From positions 1 through 10,892 of the forward strand of contig CAYQZZ010000069.1 of the NCBI GenBank assembly GCA_964422155.1: a DNA stretch of 10,892 bases, written 5' to 3'. Position 1 is the stretch's first letter; every line of letters starts with the position of its first letter. The notes below the pieces were generated by a model. That model saw nothing but the letters and a program-made list of their open reading frames with translations. It ran no database searches and was not told the DNA's origin. Shown here piece by piece: positions 1-6,251 of the stretch. Made by a program: the position numbers and the translations under genes. This stretch comes from JBGPRB01 sp964422155. Lineage in GTDB: Bacteria > Chloroflexota > Dehalococcoidia > Dehalococcoidales > RBG-16-60-22.

Positions 1-91
1 TCCTCCTTTTTGGGATTTATATATTTGCCTAAGTCCTATTCGATTCATTTTCTTTAGTTGCTCTACTTTACCTCCTTTCTATCATCCGATC
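1..91 (-). promoter_or_regulatory. Leader region of a possible gene beyond the left edge
   Basis: No complete gene is visible here. On the minus strand there are two Shine-Dalgarno-like sites, AGGAGG at 71-76 and GGAGGA at 1-6. The first has no start codon at normal spacing; the second would serve a minus-strand start just outside the window. A short open frame begins at an ATG at 46-48 and runs off the edge, but 22 bases separate it from the SD-like site, so I do not call it a gene. The 12-mer at 64-75 also occurs in the leader of the cupin gene at 1382-1393. Confidence 0.3.
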
Positions 92-295
92 TTACACCTT
101 GATAATGGCCCGGGTTGGGCAGAAATATTCTTCTTCTGTATAACAGTTTCCGCAGTCGGTACATTTACCTGTATCAATGTTATAGATTTCCCCAAGTTCG
201 ATAATGGCCCCTTCGGGACATATTCGATTCATGATACAGGCCCGGCACTTTATGCATTTTTCAGATATTTTGTAAACTACCTTAACCCTCACCAA
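92..295 (-). CDS. Small two-[4Fe-4S] ferredoxin-like protein
   Basis: A 67-residue protein made almost entirely of two iron-sulfur cluster motifs: C14-x2-C17-x2-C20-x5-C26-P and C45-x2-C48-x2-C51-x7-C59-P. Dicluster ferredoxins of this type carry low-potential electrons in the cytoplasm between oxidoreductases; the partner here is not apparent. The spacing between third and fourth cysteines (5 and 7) is longer than the usual 3 in clostridial-type ferredoxins, so the fold around the fourth ligand is altered. The start is uncertain: TTG at 295 or GTG at 292 are the only near choices, with no clear SD. It lies 85 bases downstream of the cupin gene on the same strand and may be co-transcribed with it. 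No membrane segment or signal peptide is visible. Confidence 0.8.
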   Translation of the reverse strand: MVRVKVVYKISEKCIKCRACIMNRICPEGAIIELGEIYNIDTGKCTDCGNCYTEEEYFCPTRAIIKV

Positions 296-380
296 ATGCA
301 GTTTAGTAATTTTAACCTATATGAGCCCGGTAATGCAACTTCGCCAAGGGGTCTGCCCCGGCGTATTTTCGTAAAGGCGA

Positions 381-1304
381 TTAACGCCGGTCTTCCCGAG
401 ATGTAGCTGCCCCTCCTGAAAAGATGTCACCTCCGTGGCCCCAGGGGCGAAGGACAATAAATATCCAGGGTTTAGTTTGCTTAAAAACTCTCACCGGAAT
501 ATGCGGGTGTCCTTTAGGTTGTATGGCGACGGTTGGTTTAGTAATCAGGTGCGTTTCCATTTCCTCACCCATACACAACTCGACCTCTGCCGGAAACTCA
601 CTCAGGTCATTACAATCGCATCCAATGAAAATCAAGAATTCAGTATAAGGATGCACATGCGGCTTATCGGGTTCCGGGGCAAATCTATAGGGAGCTTTAT
701 TCATGCTTTCATACGACATGTTAAATTCGAAACCCGCAGCGTTAATATCGGTTATTGCTCCGTTGTGCGTATCTGGATTTTTTGGACCGTAGTGCCAGGG
801 CCCGTTACGTGTAAAGGCCAACTCTTTAAAATTCTCATGGTATTTTGCCTCCCGCCAACTAGCATAAGGACCTATTGGCCTGTCTGAGGCTAACCGTTTA
901 GCCTTCACTTCCGATGCCAGCGAAATCGTCATAAGTATAAACCGGTCATCCATCGGGCCAATGAAGGCTGGTAAATGCGGTAATCCTCTGGGAATAGAGA
1001 CTGCGGTTGCCGTGGTAATCCGGTGCTTTTCCTTTTCCTCACCAATGCAAAAATCAACCTGAGCCCCCAGGTAACCGAGGTCAATAGTATTGGTACCCAT
1101 CCAAATCAATATTTGGTCGTAATCACATATCTGTGTCTGGAAGGGTTCTAAGTTACCGGAATTATAAAAGGTTCCATATCTCAAATTAAGATCGTATCCG
1201 AAGAATTTACCGTTCATTTCGGTCCCCTGCCTGTAGGAGCCCTGCCCATAATCTTTAAAAGGGGGGATACTTTTAACTAAATGCCCATATTTTGTTTGCG
1301 CCAT
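381..1304 (-). CDS. Double-cupin domain protein, N-terminal copy with altered ligands
   Basis: A 307-residue protein with an internal duplication: residues 58-110 align without a gap to residues 216-268 (constant offset of 158). The C-terminal copy has a full cupin metal site, H216-x-H218-x3-E222 followed by G228, then a PKGHPH stretch giving H268. In the N-terminal copy the equivalent residues are Q58, C60 and Q64, with only H110 retained. Bicupins of this shape bind a divalent metal and act as dioxygenases, isomerases or binding proteins; the substrate cannot be read from the sequence. No signal peptide is visible, so it is probably cytoplasmic. The ATG at 1304 is preceded by a weak AAGGA site. 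A strong promoter lies at 1431-1459, giving a leader of about 120 bases. Specific family not recognised. Confidence 0.8.
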   Translation of the reverse strand: MAQTKYGHLVKSIPPFKDYGQGSYRQGTEMNGKFFGYDLNLRYGTFYNSGNLEPFQTQICDYDQILIWMGTNTIDLGYLGAQVDFCIGEEKEKHRITTATAVSIPRGLPHLPAFIGPMDDRFILMTISLASEVKAKRLASDRPIGPYASWREAKYHENFKELAFTRNGPWHYGPKNPDTHNGAITDINAAGFEFNMSYESMNKAPYRFAPEPDKPHVHPYTEFLIFIGCDCNDLSEFPAEVELCMGEEMETHLITKPTVAIQPKGHPHIPVRVFKQTKPWIFIVLRPWGHGGDIFSGGAATSREDRR

Positions 1305-1430
1305 TTTATTTTTCCTTTATTCAATATAGTTTCGCTTAGCCAAACTCCCCTATTCACAGTTCTTCTCTTTGTTATTTTCTATACTTTACCTCCACTCTCC
1401 CGATGAAGATATTCCCATTTTCGTATAGCA

Positions 1431-1459
1431 TTTATAACACATTGTATGCACCCTGTCAA
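1431..1459 (-). promoter_or_regulatory. Sigma70-type promoter of the cupin gene
   Basis: On the minus strand TTGACA (1454-1459) is followed after exactly 17 bases by TATAAA (1431-1436). Transcription should start near 1424, leaving about 120 bases of leader before the cupin ATG. The -35 box is inside one arm of the inverted repeat at 1451-1481. Confidence 0.65.
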
Positions 1460-1481
1460 CTTAATTTTAATATTGACAGGG
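1451..1481. repeat. 9-bp perfect inverted repeat containing two divergent -35 boxes
   Basis: CCCTGTCAA (1451-1459) and TTGACAGGG (1473-1481) are exact reverse complements separated by 13 AT-rich bases. Each arm contains TTGACA reading outward, so two divergent promoters share this symmetric site. It looks like an operator for a dimeric regulator, or simply a symmetric promoter pair. Confidence 0.6.
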
Positions 1482-1502
1482 GTATGAGGGAGAAACTAGA
1501 AT
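1473..1502 (+). promoter_or_regulatory. Candidate divergent promoter into the remnant region
   Basis: TTGACA at 1473-1478 is followed after 18 bases by TAGAAT at 1497-1502, a fair -10 box on the plus strand. No intact plus-strand gene follows before 3862, so if it is real it is orphaned or served a gene now lost. Confidence 0.35.
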
Positions 1503-1529
1503 TAGCCTGCCAGACGGTGTCACGGGATA

Positions 1530-1572
1530 CCTAAAACCGGCCACCTGGGGGCGGGTCAAAAGCGGCCAGTGG
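1530..1572. mobile_element. IS21-family end sequence (remnant)
   Basis: The stretch contains CCGGCCACC, GGGCGGGTCAAAAG and CGGCCAGTGG, the GGGTCAAAA/CGGCC style of repeated motif found at the ends of many IS21-family elements. It directly follows the 3' end of an istB remnant, the expected order. Terminal bases and target duplication cannot be defined. Confidence 0.4.
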
Positions 1573-1595
1573 TAGGCAGTAAAAAAAATAACTCA

Positions 1596-1763
1596 TTATT
1601 CTGTCTTTCCCGTCAAGGTTTCGTTGGTCTGTTTGCTGCGCAGCTCTCTCCGGGCGTGCATTCGATAGCTCCTTCCCTGCAGCCTGATGACCTCGGCGTG
1701 GTGCAAGAAGCGGTCGAGGATAGCCCCGGCGGCCGCGGTGTTTCCCACGTGACCATTGAACCT
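1596..1763 (-). pseudogene. istB: 3' remnant of IS21-family helper ATPase IstB
   Basis: The minus-strand frame gives about 55 residues including AAAGAILDRFLHHAEVI and QGRSYRM, characteristic of the C-terminus of IstB, the AAA+ ATPase that assists the IS21 transposase. The Walker A and B regions, about three quarters of the protein, are absent. The reading frame ends in TAA at 1596-1598 just before IS21-like end sequence. Upstream, the open frame runs into unrelated DUF1566-like sequence at about 1765, marking a junction. No istA is present, so the element is dead. Confidence 0.65.
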
Positions 1764-1767
1764 CTTT

Positions 1768-1917
1768 CCTTGACCCACATCAACCCTGTGTTCAAATCAA
1801 TGACTGTTCCATCACCGTTGTCCTTGTATGCAGGTTGGTTACCCTGATATTGGGCGTCCTGGCCATAGAAGGGTTTGGCCTGCCCCCCGAAAACGATACC
1901 AGATATAATATCGTAAA
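1768..1917 (-). pseudogene. Fragment of a DUF1566 (Lcl C-terminal-like) domain gene
   Basis: In one minus-strand frame about 50 residues are readable, including FYGQDAQYQGNQPAY and DNGDGTVIDLNTGLMW. The DNGDGTV-x-D-x2-TGLMW pattern is typical of DUF1566 domains, found in many secreted or surface bacterial proteins of unknown role. The piece has no start of its own and its other end is cut by the istB remnant, with a frame change at about 1765. It is a decayed fragment, not a functional gene. Confidence 0.5.
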
Positions 1918-1929
1918 AAGGGGGAATAA

Positions 1930-2092
1930 ATGGTCAGAAAAGGGTACTCACCAGAACAAATCATCAATAAGCTCCGCGAGGCTGAAGTATTGCTAGGGAA
2001 AGGGCTACGAAGTAGCTTACCACTTTAGTGAAGCGTATAGCGGGCTATCCTTAGAGCGGCCAGAACTGGAAAAGCATAACGTCAAGCTGGAA
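1930..2092 (+). pseudogene. 5' remnant of an IS3-family orfA (transposase helix-turn-helix protein)
   Basis: ATG at 1930 opens a frame whose first 25 residues, starting MVRKGYSPEQIINKLREAEV, match the conserved N-terminus of IS3-family OrfA proteins, which supply the DNA-binding helix-turn-helix of the transposase. The frame stops at 2028. In a shifted frame the sequence continues with a GLSLERPELEKHNVKLE-like stretch that resembles the later OrfA leucine-zipper region, so a frameshift and internal loss have occurred. OrfB is absent. It ends at about 2095, where dnaX-like sequence begins on the other strand. Confidence 0.6.
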
Positions 2093-2100
2093 GCTCCCGT

Positions 2101-2337
2101 GCTGAGCATGTGGACTTCATCGATGATATAGACCTTGCGGCGCGCCAAGTTGGGGGCATAGTTGACCTTTTCCCGCAGGTCCCTGATTTCTTCAATGCGA
2201 CGGTTGCTGGCGGCGTCCACTTCGATAACGTCTAAAGCCCGGCCTTCGGTAATGGCCCGGCACATCTCGCAGTTATTGCACGGTTCGCCCTTGCCGCTGG
2301 TCAGGCAGTTGATGGCCTTGGCCAGGCTGCGGGCGGA
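2101..2337 (-). pseudogene. dnaX: Internal fragment of dnaX (DNA polymerase III gamma/tau)
   Basis: About 79 residues in one open minus-strand frame match the AAA+ clamp-loader ATPase DnaX. Visible are the four zinc-ligand cysteines (NC, then EPCNNCEMC), the LDVIEVDAASNR block, EIRDLREKV, and the Walker B/DEVH stretch KVYIIDEVHMLS. The Walker A P-loop, sensor motifs and everything beyond are absent: the fragment stops abruptly after HMLS at 2101, next to IS3 debris, and begins at 2337 where a palindromic repeat starts. Key residues inside the piece are intact, so it is a recent or slowly decaying copy. A full dnaX must exist elsewhere in the genome, since the gene is essential. Confidence 0.8.
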
Positions 2338-2375
2338 TTGCTTCGTCGTCCCGACAAGTCGGGACTCCTCGCAAT
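2337..2375. repeat. Palindromic dispersed repeat (REP-like)
   Basis: The inner arms GTCCCGAC (2348-2355) and GTCGGGAC (2358-2365) are exact complements with two bases between. Outer ATTGC (2337-2341) and GCAAT (2371-2375) also pair. The 'ATTGCTTCGTC ... CTCGCAATGAC' type of sequence is a familiar dispersed intergenic palindrome in several bacterial groups. It abuts the dnaX fragment exactly. Confidence 0.6.
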
Positions 2376-2410
2376 GACAATAGAAAATAATAATTGGGGG
2401 GAGGAAAAAG

Positions 2411-2439
2411 AAAGAGGGGCGTTTTTTTCGCCCCTCTTT
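2411..2439 (-). terminator. Intrinsic terminator downstream of the first tubulin-like gene
   Basis: AAAGAGGGGCG (2411-2421) and CGCCCCTCTTT (2429-2439) form a perfect 11-bp stem with a 7-base loop. On the minus strand the stem is followed by a T-rich run, and it lies 26 bases past the stop codon at 2465. It may also act on plus-strand transcripts leaving the remnant region. Confidence 0.8.
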
Positions 2440-2464
2440 AGCTGTTTAAATTATCCTATGAAAC

Positions 2465-3640
2465 CTAAAGCAGAGAAGGTATATCCTTGGAGACGTCCTC
2501 CAGGGCTTTGAGTTTATCCTCGGTCTCTTCCTGTCTCTTCTTGAACTCGGGGATAAGGTCGGTGGAGCGGATGTAGTAGTCTCTCACTTTATCCACGTCG
2601 CTTAGCTCGGAGAGGAGCACGGTGACATCGATAACCCCTCTCTCCCTGGGATAATCGCCGTTCCTGATAATGGCCTCCGGGGCGATATCTCTCATGTAGT
2701 CGCCGATTTCCTTGACCATGTCCATATTCATTTCCTTGGCGGGACCGGAAACCAGGTATAGAGCCCTCCTGGAATCGGCGGGATTACACTTGAGGGATAA
2801 CTCGCTGATAGCCTCGTCCATGGCCTGGATGCCTTTCTGGATTTCCGCCCCCTTCTTCCTGAAATCGCTCTTGAGTTCGATGGGCAGCTTGAACAGCGGG
2901 GCTTGCGTCTTGCCGTAGCCGATAACCGTCCAGCCGACGACGGTCTGGATGATATCACCGGCATCCAGCAGTTTGGCCCCGATGTACTTTTGTTTTTTTT
3001 CTTCGCCAGCGCAGAGCAGGTTATAGAAAGGCTCGGCTATCATGTTGTTTATCTTGGAAAGATTGGAGCGGAGCGATGAGTCTTTTCTCACGTACCTCTG
3101 ATTGTCCACAAGAAAGACGGCATCGGCTATGGAATAGCAGGACTTAAGGCAGGTGGCTACATTAAATATGGTTCTCTCCTCGGTGGATTCTTCATGCTCG
3201 AAAGGCAGGACGAGCAGGTTCCATATCGGTTTATCGATATAGCGCTCTTTCAGGTGCTGCGTTATCACGGAAACGGCGCCGGAGCCGGTGCCGCCGGCGG
3301 AACCGGCGATAAGCAAGAATGCATCGGTTTCAAAGAACCTTTTGGTGGTCCTGATAGCATCGACGATTTTATCGGCGTCTTCTTTAGCTATTTCGGCACC
3401 AAGTTCGTTGATTTTACCGACACCATGGCCGCCGGTTTTACGACCGCCAATGAGGATTCTATGGCGATGGTCATTGCTAATGTTGGATAACCCGCTTAAA
3501 TCAGCAGCATCCGTATTAACGGCAAAACAACCCGTAATTATGGTCATGCCACGGCGGCTGCGCGCCCTTCCATTAAGACGGGAGAACTCATCAGCAATTC
3601 TGCCACCGCATTGTCCCAGGCCAACAACTACTAGTTTCAT
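2465..3640 (-). CDS. CetZ-like tubulin/FtsZ-superfamily GTPase, paralogue A
   Basis: A 391-residue tubulin-superfamily GTPase. Seen in order: the T1 nucleotide loop GLGQCGG (residues 7-13), NTDAADLSGL (42-51), HGVGKINELGAE (72-83), the signature GGTGSG (116-121), and a T7-type loop with D226-x2-D229, the acid pair that in FtsZ activates GTP in the neighbouring subunit. These proteins polymerise into cytoplasmic filaments. The GFGQ-like start, the GHGVG and GAE blocks and the long PFEHE region resemble archaeal CetZ more than cell-division FtsZ. It ends KDIPSLL after an unconserved stretch. ATG at 3640 follows GAGGTG at good spacing. A promoter lies at 3673-3701 and a strong terminator after the stop. 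It is divergent from the long coiled-coil gene. The GTPase assignment is firm; a role in shape or division is inference. Confidence 0.9.
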   Translation of the reverse strand: MKLVVVGLGQCGGRIADEFSRLNGRARSRRGMTIITGCFAVNTDAADLSGLSNISNDHRHRILIGGRKTGGHGVGKINELGAEIAKEDADKIVDAIRTTKRFFETDAFLLIAGSAGGTGSGAVSVITQHLKERYIDKPIWNLLVLPFEHEESTEERTIFNVATCLKSCYSIADAVFLVDNQRYVRKDSSLRSNLSKINNMIAEPFYNLLCAGEEKKQKYIGAKLLDAGDIIQTVVGWTVIGYGKTQAPLFKLPIELKSDFRKKGAEIQKGIQAMDEAISELSLKCNPADSRRALYLVSGPAKEMNMDMVKEIGDYMRDIAPEAIIRNGDYPRERGVIDVTVLLSELSDVDKVRDYYIRSTDLIPEFKKRQEETEDKLKALEDVSKDIPSLL

Positions 3641-3664
3641 ATTTCACCTCAAAGATTTATAGAG

Positions 3665-3684
3665 TTATGCTATTTTTAGCATAA
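3665..3684. repeat. 8-bp perfect inverted repeat overlapping a -10 box
   Basis: TTATGCTA (3665-3672) and TAGCATAA (3677-3684) are exact complements around TTTT. The repeat covers the -10 box and probable transcription start of paralogue A, so it is a plausible repressor operator. It could alternatively form a small hairpin at the 5' end of the transcript. Confidence 0.5.
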
Positions 3685-3701
3685 TGTTGCCAGAATGTCA
3701 A
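3673..3701 (-). promoter_or_regulatory. Promoter of tubulin-like paralogue A
   Basis: On the minus strand TTGACA (3696-3701), a 17-base spacer and TAAAAA (3673-3678). The predicted start near 3666 gives a leader of about 26 bases, just enough for the SD site. The promoter of paralogue B has the same design. Confidence 0.55.
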
Positions 3702-3785
3702 ACGTTCTTTTGGTTATTTTTGTGATTTTAGTACTGCAACCGTATATGACATAATAGTTATTTTTTAATAATAGCAACATATTTA

Positions 3786-3814
3786 TTGAAAAACTAGCGA
3801 GTGAATAATATAAT
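3786..3814 (+). promoter_or_regulatory. Promoter of the long coiled-coil gene
   Basis: TTGAAA at 3786-3791, a 17-base spacer and a perfect TATAAT at 3809-3814. Transcription should begin near 3821, about 40 bases before the ATG at 3862. This is the closest to consensus of the promoters in the cluster. Confidence 0.7.
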
Positions 3815-3861
3815 AGTCTATACTGGTATCCAGACAGTAGTCTTTATAAGAGGGTGGGGTA

Positions 3862-6132
3862 ATGTCTCCTGAGTTAAAAGAACAGGTTGAAGGTAATATA
3901 CTTGACTTTGAAAAGGCGGTAGCCAGGGCTGAAGCGCTGAGCCGGGTGGCTAGGGAGGCTTCCGGGAAATCAACAAAGGCTGCCCTGGAAGCAGCACGCC
4001 GGGCCGAGCAAATAGGCAAAGAAGCCAAAGAAGCCGCCGAGTCCGCCGCTAAAGCGGCGCAGGAAACAGTGGCCCGGGCCGAGAAAATAAGTCGGGAGGC
4101 CAGGGAATCAGCCGAGGCAACCATAAAGGCTGCCAATGAAGCCATAAGCCGCGCGGAAGGAATTGCCAAGAGACCGCAGGAGACCGCGGAATCTATGGCG
4201 AAGGCTTTCCAGGAGGCTATCGCTCGTGCCGAGAAGATAAGTCAAGAGGCGATGCAAGCGGCCGAGTCGGCAATGATGTTATCTCAAGATGGCCTGAACC
4301 GCATCGATGAGATGAGCCGGGAAGCCAGGAAAATGGCTGAGTCTGCGAAGGAGCTATCTCAAGAATCAGTAAGTGTGGCTGAGGTATCGGTCAAAGCGGC
4401 CAAGGAAGCTGCCGAAGAATCGGTTAGAGCTATCAGGGAGGCGACCAGCCGGGCTGACAAGATGGCCAGAGAAGCCAGAGACGCGGCCGAAGCAACTAAT
4501 AAAGCCGCCAAGGACACGGTAAACCGAGCAGAAAGGGCGAGTAAATCAACCAGAGAAACGGCCGAAGTCGCCGCCAGAACGGCCGGGGAAGCCGCCAGCA
4601 GGGCTGAGACGATAAGCAAAGTGGCCAAAGAGGTTGCCGAAGCTTCACAGAGGTCATCCCAGGAAACGGCGAACCGGGTGGAAATGATAGCCAGGGAGGC
4701 CAAGCAAGCCAATGAGGCCTCGCAGAAGTCCGTTCAGGAAACAACGCGCAAGGCTGAAGAAGTAGCCAGAGAGACCCGGCTGGCGACAGAGGCCGCGATA
4801 AAAGTGGCTAAAGAAGCCTCGGAGGCTTCAATCAAGGCATCCCGGGAAGCAATAGCAAGAGCGGAAGCCATAGGGAAAGAAGCTAAAGATAGCGCCGCCA
4901 TATCCGCGAATGAATTCTGGGAGGCGGTAGCTAAAGCAGAACAGATAGTCAGAGAAGCCAGTGAGGCTACCGCTGCATCAATAAAGAAGATACAGCAGGC
5001 AGTCGTCCTGGCCCAGGAGGATAGCAAGAGAGCCGTGGAAGAGACCGAAGCAGCCGTGCAAAGAGCTCAGGAAGCAACTGCGACTTCTGTCAAAGTTGCC
5101 CAGGAGACCTCAGAAGCTGCGGTTCAAGCGGTTCAAGCAGCATCTGAAGCGGCAGCCCAGGCAGCTCGTAAAGCTTCTGAACAATCGATGGCGAAATCAC
5201 ATGAAGTAATTTCCAGAGCCGAAGAAATGAGTAAGCAAGCCAAGGATAGAGCCGAGGCAACCTCGGCTGAATCGCGGGAAGCTATTGCCAGAATGGAGGA
5301 GATGGATAACACCTCCAGAGCAGCGGCTGAGGAAGCCGCCAAGGCGGCACAGGAAGCCATTGCAGCATCAAGAAGAGAAACTGAGATAGCGATAGCTAAA
5401 GCTGAAGAAATGAGCCGGACTGCCAAAGAGACGGCCGAAGAGTCGATGAAAGTTGTCCAGGAGGCCATTGAAGCAGCAATTGCGACAGCCAAGGAGATGG
5501 CCGCTGTTACGGAGAAGGAAATCCAGGCCGCCATAGCCCGGGCTGAGGAGATAAGCCGGCGAACCAAGGAGTCGGCAGAAGCTGCGGTGAGGACAGCAAC
5601 GGAAGTGACGGAAGCATTGGTAAAAGCCGCCAGGGAATCGGCAGAGAGAACGGTGAGAGCCGTCAAGGAAGCGACGGAGGCATCAGCCAGGGTGGCCAGG
5701 GAGGCAGCCGGAGTATCCATATCTGCTTTTAGAGAAGCAATAAGCCGGGCCGAAGCCACCGGCCAGGTTGCCAGGGAAACCGCCGACGCATCGTTTAAGA
5801 CTTATGAGGCAGCCCTGAATAAGGGGAGGGCAAAAGAGGCTGCGCCCGAAGCTGGAGGTCCGGAAGGAGACCTGACTGGGGCGATAGAGAGTGCCGGGGA
5901 GGAAGGGGAAGTAGCTTATAAGGCCGCCGAAGAGGTCATAGATGCTTTGAAGGAATCGGTCAAGAAAGTTGATAAGGCAGAGAAAATCGGCAAGGTGCCC
6001 AAAGAGGTAAGCAGAGAGCCAAAGGGTAAGATGGAAGAACGTCTGGAATCCCTGTCCAAGATGTATGAGACCAAGAAGGCCCAGCGCACCGAGAAAGAGA
6101 ACAGTACCGAAGATAACGACGCAGAACAATAA
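3862..6132 (+). CDS. Long Ala/Glu/Lys-rich coiled-coil protein with 25- and 11-residue repeats
   Basis: A 756-residue protein with no recognised catalytic domain, no cysteine, a single tryptophan and no membrane segment or signal peptide. Residues 22-653 are one uninterrupted helical repeat array. I count 20 units of 25 residues, most opening R/K-A-E and having REA-like and AE- positions, plus 11-residue blocks inserted at 322-332 (one), 408-451 (four), 502-512 (one), 538-559 (two) and 585-628 (four). The sum, 500 plus 132, exactly fills the array. A charged, Gly/Pro-containing tail (654-756) follows with a second short helical stretch. The periodicity implies a long, nearly straight coiled coil, possibly filament-forming or a scaffold. 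ATG is preceded by GAGGGTGGGG, an unusual SD. It is divergent from paralogue A and upstream of a second helical gene. Alternatives: LEA-like stress protein, apolipoprotein-like or phasin-like coat. A cytoskeletal role is inferred from context only. Confidence 0.85.
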   Translation: MSPELKEQVEGNILDFEKAVARAEALSRVAREASGKSTKAALEAARRAEQIGKEAKEAAESAAKAAQETVARAEKISREARESAEATIKAANEAISRAEGIAKRPQETAESMAKAFQEAIARAEKISQEAMQAAESAMMLSQDGLNRIDEMSREARKMAESAKELSQESVSVAEVSVKAAKEAAEESVRAIREATSRADKMAREARDAAEATNKAAKDTVNRAERASKSTRETAEVAARTAGEAASRAETISKVAKEVAEASQRSSQETANRVEMIAREAKQANEASQKSVQETTRKAEEVARETRLATEAAIKVAKEASEASIKASREAIARAEAIGKEAKDSAAISANEFWEAVAKAEQIVREASEATAASIKKIQQAVVLAQEDSKRAVEETEAAVQRAQEATATSVKVAQETSEAAVQAVQAASEAAAQAARKASEQSMAKSHEVISRAEEMSKQAKDRAEATSAESREAIARMEEMDNTSRAAAEEAAKAAQEAIAASRRETEIAIAKAEEMSRTAKETAEESMKVVQEAIEAAIATAKEMAAVTEKEIQAAIARAEEISRRTKESAEAAVRTATEVTEALVKAARESAERTVRAVKEATEASARVAREAAGVSISAFREAISRAEATGQVARETADASFKTYEAALNKGRAKEAAPEAGGPEGDLTGAIESAGEEGEVAYKAAEEVIDALKESVKKVDKAEKIGKVPKEVSREPKGKMEERLESLSKMYETKKAQRTEKENSTEDNDAEQ

Positions 6133-6222
6133 GCTATTCCGGCAATTATCCATTTATCAAAATATATTTTTATTATAGTGAAAAGAGTACCAAAGTACCT
6201 GTGTGAGAAAGAGAAAATTTGC

Positions 6223-6251
6223 TTGACTTTTTATAAAGTGCGCAATATACT
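6223..6251 (+). promoter_or_regulatory. Promoter of the short helical-repeat gene
   Basis: TTGACT at 6223-6228, a 17-base spacer and TATACT at 6246-6251, each one mismatch from consensus. It gives a leader of about 88 bases before the GTG start at 6346. I see no strong terminator between the two plus-strand genes, so read-through from the first is also possible. Confidence 0.6.

Noticed and set aside
46..48. ATG opening a minus-strand frame to the left edge
   Set aside because: Only 16 codons are visible and the SD-like site is 22 bases away, so there is not enough to call a gene.
435..887. Plus-strand 150-codon frame opposite the cupin gene
   Set aside because: The minus-strand frame shows a clear internal cupin duplication; the plus frame has no recognisable feature or SD.
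1569..1847. Plus-strand 92-codon frame in the remnant region
   Set aside because: It is antisense to the istB and DUF1566-like remnants, whose minus-strand translations match known families.
2162..2377. Plus-strand 71-codon frame
   Set aside because: Antisense to the dnaX fragment, running into the palindromic repeat.
3816..3840. Small inverted repeat (TACTG/CAGTA) in the leader of the long coiled-coil gene
   Set aside because: A 5-bp stem with a 9-base loop is within chance expectation for this length.
5133..5759. Minus-strand Ala/Ser-rich 208-codon frame and similar ones opposite the long coiled-coil gene
   Set aside because: Codon repeats for Ala and Glu in the real gene read as Ala, Ser and Leu on the other strand, so long open frames arise without selection.
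3925..5820. Regular 75-base periodicity resembling a CRISPR array or tandem DNA repeat
   Set aside because: The period is that of a 25-residue protein repeat. DNA copies differ widely, without the identical repeats and unique spacers of a CRISPR array.
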